Positions 1 to 4,736 of a stretch of DNA of 5,026 bases are shown here, piece by piece (the stretch's first letter is position 1; the number at the start of each line of letters is the position of its first letter). The notes under the pieces are model-generated. The model was not told where the DNA came from. It searched no databases and saw nothing but the letters and a program-made list of their open reading frames with translations. The position numbers and the translations under genes were made by a program. The stretch comes from Pedobacter sp. UBA4863 (GTDB lineage: Bacteria > Bacteroidota > Bacteroidia > Sphingobacteriales > Sphingobacteriaceae). Location of the stretch: positions 348-5,373 of the forward strand of contig NZ_DHDZ01000030.1 of assembly GCF_002399615.1 (NCBI RefSeq). Reading direction: 5' to 3'.

Positions 1-69
1 GAAGCTGGGCTCGAACCAGCGACCCTCTGATTAACAGTCAGATGCTCTAACCGGCTGAGCTATTCGGGA
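1..69 (-). tRNA. tRNA-Asn (anticodon GUU), 3' end cut by window edge
   Basis: Read on the minus strand from 69, the sequence folds as a cloverleaf. It has 5' acceptor strand TCCCGAA, then TA, a D-arm GCTC/GAGC with loop AGCCGGTTA, an anticodon arm TCTGA/TCAGA with loop CTGTTAA, variable region GGGTC, and a T-arm GCTGG/CCAGC with loop TTCGAGC. The anticodon GTT lies at plus positions 33-35, so the tRNA decodes AAC and AAU as asparagine. Only TTC of the 3' acceptor strand is present. The last four acceptor bases, the discriminator and any CCA lie left of the window. The gene is divergent from the kinase at 213. Because its 3' end points out of the window, any integration at this tRNA would lie outside the part seen here. 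Confidence 0.97.
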
Positions 70-212
70 GTACCGGTTTAAACAAAACGTTATCAAATGC
101 CATCTATCAATTGAACAGCCTTGTTCGTTTTGGGAATGCAATATTAGGGCTTTTAAATTATTTATGCAATATTTGTATCGAAAAAAAAGACAAAAATTAC
201 AAAACACAACGT

Positions 213-1133
213 ATGAGCCTGATAATCATAGGTACTGTGGCTTTCGATGCCATTGAAACTCCTTTCGGAAAAACGGATAAAATAGTTGGCGGCGCCGCAA
301 CTTTTGCTAGTTTGGCCGCTTCTTACTTCTACAATAAAACAAAAATTGTTGCCGTAGTGGGCGATGATTTCAAAAAAGAAGACATCAACACCTTAAACAA
401 ACACGGTATAGACACCGAGGGTTTACAAATTAAAGCAGGCGAAAAATCTTTCTTCTGGAGCGGCAAATACCATAACGACATGAACAGTCGCGATACCTTG
501 GTTACCGAGTTAAATGTACTAGAAAATTTCGACCCTATTATTCCAGACAGCTACCAAGATTGCGAATATTTGATGCTGGGCAACCTCACCCCGCAAATAC
601 AACAAACCGTAATTAAAAGGCTAAAAAACCGCCCAAAACTAATTGTATTGGATACGATGAATTTTTGGATGGACATTATGATGGACGACCTCCTAGAAAC
701 CATCAAAATGGTAGATGTACTTACCATTAACGATTCGGAAGCCCGCCAATTATCTGGCGAATATTCTTTGGTAAAAGCAGCCAATAAGATATTAACCATG
801 GGACCAAAATACCTGATCATTAAAAAAGGAGAGCACGGTGCGCTATTGTTCCATGAAGACAAAATTTTCTCTGCTCCGGCTTTACCTTTAGCAGACGTGT
901 TTGATCCAACTGGCGCTGGCGATACTTTTGCAGGAGGTTTTATTGGTTACCTGGCAAAAGTAGGCACCATTAACTTCAACAACATGAAAAACGCCTTAAT
1001 TTACGGCTCTGCCCTAGCATCATTCTGCGTAGAGAAATTTGGCACCGAAAGATTATTGGCGCTTAGCCAAGAAGAAATTGCCACTCGTTTGCAACAGTTT
1101 GTAAGCTTAAGCAGCTTCGAGATTACAAAATAA
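213..1133 (+). CDS. PfkB-family (ribokinase-like) carbohydrate or nucleoside kinase
   Basis: A 306-aa cytosolic kinase expected to transfer phosphate from ATP to a sugar or nucleoside hydroxyl. The clearest sign is the PfkB C-terminal signature DPTGAGDTFAGGF at residues 231-243, with anion-hole GAGD and catalytic base Asp237. An N-terminal GGAATFASLA segment (26-35) matches the Gly-Gly substrate-binding region. NDSEA (173-177) fits the family's N-x-x-E Mg/phosphate motif, and KKGEHG (204-209) fits the strand-turn before the ATP site. Length is normal for the family (about 300 aa). I chose ATG 213 because the first beta strand (MSLIIIGTVAFD) begins there. The open frame reaches back to a TTG at 111, but the 34 extra residues look non-homologous and lie in the AT-rich spacer. 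No Shine-Dalgarno is visible, which is usual in this phylum. The substrate cannot be read from sequence; ribokinase-, adenosine kinase- and fructokinase-like roles all remain open. It converges with the DUF6266-type gene. Confidence 0.93.
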   Translation: MSLIIIGTVAFDAIETPFGKTDKIVGGAATFASLAASYFYNKTKIVAVVGDDFKKEDINTLNKHGIDTEGLQIKAGEKSFFWSGKYHNDMNSRDTLVTELNVLENFDPIIPDSYQDCEYLMLGNLTPQIQQTVIKRLKNRPKLIVLDTMNFWMDIMMDDLLETIKMVDVLTINDSEARQLSGEYSLVKAANKILTMGPKYLIIKKGEHGALLFHEDKIFSAPALPLADVFDPTGAGDTFAGGFIGYLAKVGTINFNNMKNALIYGSALASFCVEKFGTERLLALSQEEIATRLQQFVSLSSFEITK

Positions 1134-1151
1134 GCAACACGCTAGTTTATC

Positions 1152-1188
1152 CTAAAGTTTCGGGGCTTTCTAGGCTTCGAAACTTTAG
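1152..1188. terminator. Hairpin between convergent genes, probable bidirectional transcription end
   Basis: A perfect 11-bp inverted repeat has arms CTAAAGTTTCG (1152-1162) and CGAAACTTTAG (1178-1188). On the plus-strand RNA the stem can continue inward through G-U, G-U, G-C, C-G and U-G pairs, leaving a loop of about 5 nt. It sits 19 nt after the kinase stop codon and 4 nt beyond the stop of the convergent DUF6266-type gene, where a shared terminator is expected. Neither side has a proper U-run (the plus side continues CTATTAAAA), so this is not a textbook intrinsic terminator. On the minus-strand RNA the inner wobble pairs become C-A mismatches, so the fold is better for the kinase transcript. 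Confidence 0.7.
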
Positions 1189-1191
1189 CTA

Positions 1192-1830
1192 TTAAAACTC
1201 GAAGCTACCCATATAGCTGCTATTTGATATTTTATCACGTTGATCGCTTACAAAAGCTAGCCAAATGTGATAGGTATTTCCTCGTTCACTTTCGGGAATA
1301 ACAATACCACCTTCCTTTTCACTGCGGGCAGGTCCAATCCTAGTACCAAAAGCTCTTTCATTTTGCACATCATAAGCTAAAAAGATAAGCCTATCATCAT
1401 AAAAGGCGGTCTTATGATCCGTATCATCATTCCAGCTCGCCCAAAAACCAGTATCGCTTTTTACAATGTTGGCATTAACAGGGGCAACCAACTGCCCCAT
1501 ACTAATGAGCACTTTACTGTAAACTATTTCTCCATCCGAACTAAAAGCATGGCGCATGTTGTAAGATTTAGCGGCATTATGTGCCGTCATTTGCCTTGTT
1601 TTAGCCTCCTGTGCAAAACCCATACGAATATAATCGAGTATAGGCGATAAAAAATATTGCATTTTATTAAAAACCGAGCGGCTAGCCCTTTGCCCAGGGG
1701 TGCCTTTTTTTCTCTTAGCACTGGGTTTTGGCAACGAACGTACCACCCATTTTCCGAATCGATAATAGCCAACCACCGCACCAGCTTTTCCACTAAAGCC
1801 TCCGTTAATTCCATTTGAAATAATTGCCAT
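1192..1830 (-). CDS. DUF6266-type protein of unknown function
   Basis: A 212-aa protein whose N-terminus (MAIISNGINGGFSGKAGAVV), followed by a YYR-x-GKWVVRSLPK segment and a basic KRKKGTPGQRASR stretch (39-53), I recognise as the DUF6266 pattern found in Sphingobacteriaceae and other Bacteroidota. The assignment is from memory. No signal peptide, membrane segment or catalytic motif is visible. The first 35 residues are rich in Gly and aromatic residues; the rest looks like a soluble fold with Trp/Tyr-rich strands (FWASWNDD, 129-136) and ends SSYMGSFEF. The open frame extends 9 codons upstream to an ATG at 1857, but I chose ATG 1830 because a perfect Shine-Dalgarno sits just before it and the family begins MAIISNG. 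It converges with the kinase; no gene lies directly upstream. The strong ribosome-binding site is unlike its neighbours and may be a target of the small RNA at about 2366-2492. Confidence 0.85.
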   Translation of the reverse strand: MAIISNGINGGFSGKAGAVVGYYRFGKWVVRSLPKPSAKRKKGTPGQRASRSVFNKMQYFLSPILDYIRMGFAQEAKTRQMTAHNAAKSYNMRHAFSSDGEIVYSKVLISMGQLVAPVNANIVKSDTGFWASWNDDTDHKTAFYDDRLIFLAYDVQNERAFGTRIGPARSEKEGGIVIPESERGNTYHIWLAFVSDQRDKISNSSYMGSFEF

Positions 1831-1834
1831 AGTA

Positions 1835-1842
1835 TCCTCCTT
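1835..1842 (-). promoter_or_regulatory. Perfect Shine-Dalgarno of the DUF6266-type gene
   Basis: On the minus strand AAGGAGGA lies 4 nt before ATG 1830 (GGAGG ends 5 nt before it), in the context ATTAAGGAGGATACT-ATG. It matches the anti-Shine-Dalgarno CCUCCUU of 16S rRNA. It decides the start codon against the upstream ATG at 1857. None of the other four protein genes here has anything comparable. The segment ATTAAGGAGGA (1845 down to 1835) is exactly complementary to 11 nt of the plus strand at 2399-2409. Confidence 0.85.
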
Positions 1843-1922
1843 AATGCAATATAACAACTAACTATCTAACAAACAAGCTAAAACAGCTAATTATTTCGTA
1901 TATATTTCGAATATAATACAGG

Positions 1923-1993
1923 TATTAAACGGAAATATTAATTTAAAACCCGAATGATATCCGTTTAATATCCGAATGATACCCGTTTAATAA
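1923..1993. repeat. 22-bp tandem repeat with an inverted half-copy, upstream of the DUF6266-type gene
   Basis: Two adjacent 22-nt units, 1950-1971 and 1972-1993, both begin CCGAATGATA and agree at 20 of 22 positions (T/C at unit position 11, T/A at position 22). The second half of each unit holds CCGTTTAATA (1961-1970 and 1983-1992). Its exact reverse complement TATTAAACGG occurs once more at 1923-1932. The cluster lies about 95-165 nt upstream of the DUF6266-type start. It could be a multi-site operator, but its binding factor is unknown. It is too short and has too few units to be a CRISPR array. Confidence 0.7.
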
Positions 1994-2059
1994 ATGAAAA
2001 AATAACACAACGCATAGTACTTATGAAGCTAAGCTTGATTAATCATAAAAGTAATCTCT

Positions 2060-2311
2060 AAAAAGCAGCGACCAACCTGTGGCGGGACGAAAAGCTATTG
2101 GTAAATTTATGATAGCGTTTACCCCACTGTTAAAGCAGGACTAAGGTTGAGAATAGCCCTACTCAATTTATTGGCTTGTGTGCAGGCAACAACCGCCTTA
2201 CTAAGGTATCAGTTACCAAAGCGCCTAGCCCTAGACATGCAAAAAACTCAAGTAATTGCCCCTAAAACAACTTTAAATGTCATAAAAATGTCAGAACAAG
2301 GCGCAGAATAA
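2060..2311 (+). other. GC-richer segment with nested complementary arms and a 68-codon open frame; nature unresolved
   Basis: This stretch is less AT-rich than its surroundings and has two competing readings. As RNA, contiguous CAACCTGTGG (2073-2082) can pair in two parts, GTGG with CCAC (2124-2127) and CAACCT with AGGTTG (2144-2149). The inner GGTAAA (2100-2105) pairs with TTTACC (2118-2123), giving a stacked multi-helix fold. Shorter hairpins follow: TTGAG/CTCAA (2147-2165), CCTTA/TAAGG near 2196-2206 and GGTA/TACC near 2205-2217. As protein, the plus frame from 2105 to the stop at 2309-2311 is open for 68 codons. It has no ATG before 2237, no ribosome-binding site, and no resemblance I recognise. 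An abutting frame (2055-2143) reads ...SSDQPVAGRKAIGKFMIAF..., so a frameshifted gene remnant is also possible. No -7 box was found just upstream. Confidence 0.35.
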
Positions 2312-2313
2312 AA

Positions 2314-2344
2314 TTTTGTTAGTGTAACATATACACTAACAAAA
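2314..2344. promoter_or_regulatory. Perfect 13-bp dyad, probable operator for the small-RNA promoter
   Basis: TTTTGTTAGTGTA (2314-2326) and TACACTAACAAAA (2332-2344) are exact reverse complements around the 5-nt centre ACATA. The dyad ends 9 nt before the exact -7 box at 2354-2361 and so covers the place where a -33 element would lie. This is the geometry of a binding site for a dimeric repressor or activator. No regulator gene is in the window to pair it with. A half-site copy CTAACAAAA recurs at 2378-2386, and CTAACAAA at 1866-1873. On the minus strand the same dyad is followed by TTTTATT and could act as a terminator for RadC read-through, so its role is not settled. Confidence 0.65.
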
Positions 2345-2353
2345 AATAATATA

Positions 2354-2361
2354 TACCTTTG
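2354..2361 (+). promoter_or_regulatory. Bacteroidota -7 promoter box for the small RNA
   Basis: TACCTTTG matches TAnnTTTG, the -7 consensus of the primary sigma factor in Bacteroidota, at every fixed position. Transcription would start at about 2365-2368. No TTG is found about 17-23 nt upstream; that place is taken by the dyad at 2314-2344, which suggests dependence on an activator or control by a repressor. The box is followed within 140 nt by an intrinsic terminator and by no ATG-initiated frame. Confidence 0.6.
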
Positions 2362-2365
2362 TGCT

Positions 2366-2492
2366 GTTGGTTTTGAACTAACAAAAAAAATTAGAAATTC
2401 CTCCTTAATTGGAATAAAGAGCAACCCGTTCATACAGGTTTATATTTGGTTAGAAAGAGAGACAAGCTTGGATGAGTTGTCTCTTTTCTTTT
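2366..2492 (+). ncRNA. Predicted small regulatory RNA (about 125 nt) with an anti-Shine-Dalgarno loop
   Basis: The boundaries come from the -7 box at 2354-2361 and the intrinsic terminator at 2455-2494. The plus strand between them has no ATG-started frame, so a non-coding RNA is the simplest reading. Predicted fold: a closing helix CTAAC (2378-2382) with GTTAG (2449-2453); hairpin 1 ATTCC (2397-2401) with GGAAT (2411-2415); hairpin 2 AACC (2423-2426) with GGTT (2437-2440); then the terminator. The nine loop bases of hairpin 1 are TCCTTAATT, and its 5' arm adds CC, so CCTCCTT straddles arm and loop. This copies the 16S anti-Shine-Dalgarno and is exactly complementary, over 11 nt (2399-2409), to the ribosome-binding site of the DUF6266-type mRNA. 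C-rich loops that mask ribosome-binding sites are known in bacterial small RNAs. I know of no named family matching this one, and transcription is not shown. Confidence 0.5.
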
Positions 2493-2494
2493 TT
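2455..2494 (+). terminator. Intrinsic (Rho-independent) terminator
   Basis: An 11-bp stem, AAGAGAGACAA (2455-2465) with TTGTCTCTTTT (2477-2487), contains one G-U pair and closes an 11-nt loop GCTTGGATGAG. A T-rich run continues through TTTTCTTTTTT to 2494. Stem plus U-tract is the full signature of a Rho-independent terminator reading the plus strand. With no plus-strand protein gene upstream since 1133, it most likely ends the small RNA that begins near 2366. Confidence 0.85.
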
Positions 2495-2606
2495 ATAGGC
2501 ATGCGAGTGCTCTGAAGCAGTGTTTAAGGACAATTGTGGTTCTGAGTGATTAATTAATCTATTTATTTATCGGTGTTAAATCTAGTTATTTCATACTGAA
2601 TTTGCT

Positions 2607-2671
2607 TCCTCTCATCCCTACTATCCCTAATCTCATCCCTATTGAAGCTTTTTAAGCATCCTCTCATCCCT
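2607..2671. repeat. Phased CTCATCCCT direct repeats downstream of radC
   Basis: TCTCATCCCT occurs three times, at 2610-2619, 2631-2640 and 2662-2671. The first and third extend to the 13-nt TCCTCTCATCCCT (2607-2619, 2659-2671). A shorter relative, CTATCCCTA, lies at 2621-2629, and ATCCCTA returns at 2754-2760 over the radC stop codon. The starts are 21 and 31 nt apart, close to two and three helical turns, so bound proteins would face the same side of the DNA. Iterons, integrase arm sites or a regulator array are all possible. On the minus strand the unit reads AGGGATGAGA. Confidence 0.6.
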
Positions 2672-2675
2672 CTAT

Positions 2676-2696
2676 ATAGCTTTGATATAAAGCTAT
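2676..2696. terminator. 8-bp perfect hairpin 3' of radC, possible transcript end
   Basis: ATAGCTTT (2676-2683) and AAAGCTAT (2689-2696) are exact reverse complements around GATAT. The hairpin lies about 60 nt beyond the radC stop on the minus strand and abuts the CTCATCCCT repeats. No U-run follows on the minus strand (it continues ATAGAGGG), so it could stabilise a 3' end or assist termination but is not a standard intrinsic terminator. Confidence 0.4.
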
Positions 2697-2757
2697 TTAC
2701 CTTTTAAAGATACAGAAACTAGTGTACATTTGGAATTCAGCCTTTTGTGTTCAATCC

Positions 2758-3213
2758 CTACATCATTCCCTCCTCCGCCATACTATAATAGCTACTTTCA
2801 CTTACAATCAAGTGGTCGTGAACCTCTATCTCCAGTAGCCTCCCTGCCTGTTTCAATTTCTCTGTTAACCTAATATCTTCACTGGAAGGTCTTAGATTGC
2901 CACTTGGGTGATTATGTGCAACTATCAAACTTGTAGCGGTCGCTTTTAATGCCGTAGCGAATATAACTCTACTATCCATTACCGTAGAAGCTCCACCACC
3001 CGTAGAAAGGTTAATAATACCCAATACTCTGTTATTACGATTGAGTAAAATCATTTTAGCCTGTTCAATATAGTTTATCAACTCCATATCCCAGTTAGCC
3101 ATCAGTAAATTGTAAGCTTGCTTAGAGCTGCTAATCTGTGGTCTTTCTTGTGCGTTAAAATGAGGTTTGTAGCTGAGTTGCACTTCGGCAACCTTAAATA
3201 AATTCTGTTCCAT
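2758..3213 (-). CDS. radC: Short RadC-type JAB/JAMM domain protein
   Basis: A 151-aa protein made almost entirely of the RadC JAB/MPN domain. The JAMM metal site is complete: Glu50 in YIEQAKMILLN, then His100 and His102 in AHNHPSGNLRPSSED, and Asp113 (H-x-H-x10-D). Ser104 lies in the PSG turn. The domain fits a zinc-dependent hydrolase fold. The name comes from a supposed DNA-repair role in E. coli that was later withdrawn, so the true reaction is unknown. Full-length RadC is about 220 aa with an N-terminal helix-hairpin-helix part. That part is absent, as is usual for the short copies on Bacteroidota plasmids and integrative elements, so this is probably not a truncation. It starts at ATG 3213 with an A/T-rich leader and no Shine-Dalgarno. 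It stands alone: 353 nt separate it from the next minus-strand gene upstream, and no exact TAnnTTTG box was found before it. It hints at mobile-element ancestry for the region. Confidence 0.92.
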   Translation of the reverse strand: MEQNLFKVAEVQLSYKPHFNAQERPQISSSKQAYNLLMANWDMELINYIEQAKMILLNRNNRVLGIINLSTGGGASTVMDSRVIFATALKATATSLIVAHNHPSGNLRPSSEDIRLTEKLKQAGRLLEIEVHDHLIVSESSYYSMAEEGMM

Positions 3214-3566
3214 ATTATTTTAAATTAATTATGGAACCCTATCAGCCTTTCTCTACAAAAAGCAAAGAAGCAACGCAATAAATAGACTGTGTGCGGACAT
3301 ATGAGCGTTTATGGCGGAATTTCTTTAAGCGTGTTGGAGAGAAAGGGTAAATTTGTTTAAATGATTAATGAATAACACATACTACAAATCAAGATTTCTC
3401 TTTGGGTGAAATACTGTAATGAGGTATTGATAGCTGGTTTAGCTTATAAAGAGTATCGTTTGATTAAAGGGGGTATATATAGGTTAATGAAACGGGAAAG
3501 TTTGGATTTTAGAAGAGTGAGCTCTTGTCTGCTGCATTATAAGTTGAAACTTCACTCGTTCAAAAC
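3214..3566. other. Gene-poor spacer upstream of radC
   Basis: About 350 nt with no convincing gene. The plus strand has an exact -7-type box TAAATTTG at 3348-3355, but no TTG at the right distance (the nearest, 3334-3336, is only 11 nt away) and no worthwhile frame after it. A 19-codon frame from ATG 3300 and a GTG-started frame from 3406 that runs antisense into the next gene are the only plus-strand options, and neither has a ribosome-binding site. ATAAGTT (3539-3545) and AACTTAT (3564-3570) form a weak hairpin over the stop codon of the 188-aa gene. The spacer presumably contains the radC promoter and the 3' end of the two-gene unit, but neither is sharply marked. Confidence 0.4.
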
Positions 3567-4133
3567 TTATTTACCAGGCAATTTCCTGCCTATCTTACTA
3601 TTTTGGAAAATCTCATCTGCATTATTGCGAAAGTTAATTATAGCTTGCTCACATTGTCTGCAAAACGATTTCAAGTTTAATACGTATTTAATAGAATTTT
3701 CTGTAGTTGTAATGGCGATAAAAGGCGAATCGTTGCTCGCTTTCAATAGGAAATTACTACCAATAACCGAATTGTGTACCAATTTGCTCCTTGCAAATAC
3801 ATAAATTTGTTTTAAATCCTCTGTGCTTAGATTTAAATTGAAGTACAATGAATTTAATATTTTAAAATGTTGCCAACCTTCGTCATCTATTGTGGTAGAT
3901 AAACCATCGACTTGAATTTGATAATTAGTATTTCTATAATAACTGCCTATCGTATCTACAATTGCAAAAAGTAAAATTGTTGCAGGGAAACCTAATACAC
4001 CTCCGTTTGCATTTGCCCATACGTGCTTGTCAAGTTTACGATAGTTAAGCAAATATTTAGCAGCAAATATATGTTCTTCCAGAGCTTCTATCACCATCTC
4101 TTTTGGCGATTTATGACGTTTTACAAAAGTCAT
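3567..4133 (-). CDS. Unrecognised 188-aa protein with a HEPN-like R-x4-H motif
   Basis: I do not recognise a named family. The protein is soluble-looking and mostly helical, without a signal peptide. A basic N-terminus (MTFVKRHKSPKE) is followed by a helix (13-31), then GGVLGFPATILLFAIVDTIGSYY (44-66), a mildly hydrophobic helix with Asp60 and Gly63. Next come an aromatic GWQHFKILNSLYF segment (86-98) and FARSKLVHN (113-121). That last stretch gives Arg115-x4-His120 followed by Asn, the arrangement seen in HEPN-domain ribonucleases (R-x4-6-H), although the polar residue commonly next to the Arg (often Asn) is Ser here. The preceding helix with a conserved-looking Asp also fits that fold. I chose ATG 4133; a TTG three codons upstream (4142) is possible. 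It follows the exported-protein gene by 21 nt, so the two are probably cotranscribed. It could be a defence or stress RNase, or a non-catalytic HEPN relative; no partner antitoxin is visible. Confidence 0.75.
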   Translation of the reverse strand: MTFVKRHKSPKEMVIEALEEHIFAAKYLLNYRKLDKHVWANANGGVLGFPATILLFAIVDTIGSYYRNTNYQIQVDGLSTTIDDEGWQHFKILNSLYFNLNLSTEDLKQIYVFARSKLVHNSVIGSNFLLKASNDSPFIAITTTENSIKYVLNLKSFCRQCEQAIINFRNNADEIFQNSKIGRKLPGK

Positions 4134-4154
4134 CTTACGCAATAAATATTATGG

Positions 4155-4736
4155 TTACAAATCATCTTTAGCTTTAGATCTAATAATATCGCTGTTGAGT
4201 TTATCAATATACAGAAGACTGACTGAACATTTATAATCCTTTTGAACAATGGACAATTGGATATCTCCTTTGTCAATCTTCCAAGTGGTATAATATTTAC
4301 ACATATCAAGCTTAACCGAACTCATTTTTCCACCATCGTCGTTCGGTGTGTAATTATCAAATTTTTCTATTACATCCGTTGGTTTTCCATATTTTTCGGT
4401 TAGTAGTTCTTTTAGGGTAAAATAATTACCTGAAAGTGAAGACCATGTTTCGCTAGAAGGAAATAATACCGCAATTTTATGTACTAAATCTTTTTCTTTA
4501 AGAGTTGACACACCGATGTAACAATCCTTAAAGCCAGCGAAGTCACCTTTAAGTAGAGCTAAACCATTTTCCGAACTTACGGCAGCGAAACCACTCTGTT
4601 TCATTTTTAAGACATACTGATTTAAGGTTCCATCGATTGGTACGCCCTTAAACATTAAATGCTCAGATGTGTTTGTTTGAGCCCTTAAAAAAGAAGATAC
4701 AATTACTAGAAGTAGTACTGTGAGTTTATATTTCAT
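4155..4736 (-). CDS. Exported protein of unknown function (conserved-hypothetical type)
   Basis: A 193-aa precursor with a clear Sec signal peptide: basic start MKYK, hydrophobic core LTVLLLVIVSSFL, and probable signal peptidase I cleavage after RAQ (residue 20), a frequent Bacteroidota ending. No lipobox Cys follows, so a periplasmic product or one exported further is expected. The mature part begins with FKGVPIDGTLNQYVLKMKQSGF (29-50), then LLKGDFAGFKDCYIGV (61-76), NYFTLKELLTEKYGKP (104-119) and CKYYTTWKIDKGDIQLSI (146-163). This order of motifs matches uncharacterised exported proteins I recall from Bacteroides and Prevotella, but I know of no assigned function. The mature chain has three cysteines (72, 146, 170), so at most one disulfide. 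ATG 4736 is the start because it begins the signal peptide. A -33/-7 promoter ends 27 nt upstream. It is the first gene of a likely two-gene unit with the HEPN-like gene. Confidence 0.85.
   Translation of the reverse strand: MKYKLTVLLLVIVSSFLRAQTNTSEHLMFKGVPIDGTLNQYVLKMKQSGFAAVSSENGLALLKGDFAGFKDCYIGVSTLKEKDLVHKIAVLFPSSETWSSLSGNYFTLKELLTEKYGKPTDVIEKFDNYTPNDDGGKMSSVKLDMCKYYTTWKIDKGDIQLSIVQKDYKCSVSLLYIDKLNSDIIRSKAKDDL

Noticed and set aside
168..175. AATATTTG as a -7 box for the kinase
   Set aside because: One mismatch to TAnnTTTG, and no TTG at the expected upstream distance.
111..212. N-terminal extension of the kinase from TTG 111
   Set aside because: The first beta strand of the PfkB fold begins at ATG 213. 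The 34 extra residues resemble no part of the family and come from the tRNA-kinase spacer.
551..862. Minus-strand 103-codon open frame inside the kinase gene
   Set aside because: Antisense shadow of a well-supported conserved gene; no ribosome-binding site or recognisable motif.
1414..1814. Other-frame open frames over the DUF6266-type gene (1414-1650 plus, 1587-1814 minus)
   Set aside because: They overlap a coherent 212-codon gene with a perfect ribosome-binding site and have no independent support.
1950..1993. CRISPR array
   Set aside because: Only two directly adjacent units without spacers.
2105..2311. 68-codon plus-strand open frame as a gene
   Set aside because: No ATG until 2237, no ribosome-binding site and no recognisable product. 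Kept only as part of the unresolved segment.
2248..2433. Minus-strand 61-codon open frame
   Set aside because: It runs across the perfect dyad and -7 box, lacks a ribosome-binding site, and its Phe/Val-rich product looks like a translation of AT-rich non-coding DNA.
3539..3570. Terminator for the 188-aa gene
   Set aside because: The 7-bp A/T-rich hairpin overlaps the stop codon and has no U-run after it on the minus strand.
3406..3804. Plus-strand 132-codon open frame starting at GTG 3406
   Set aside because: More than half is antisense to the 188-aa minus-strand gene, and the start has no ribosome-binding site.
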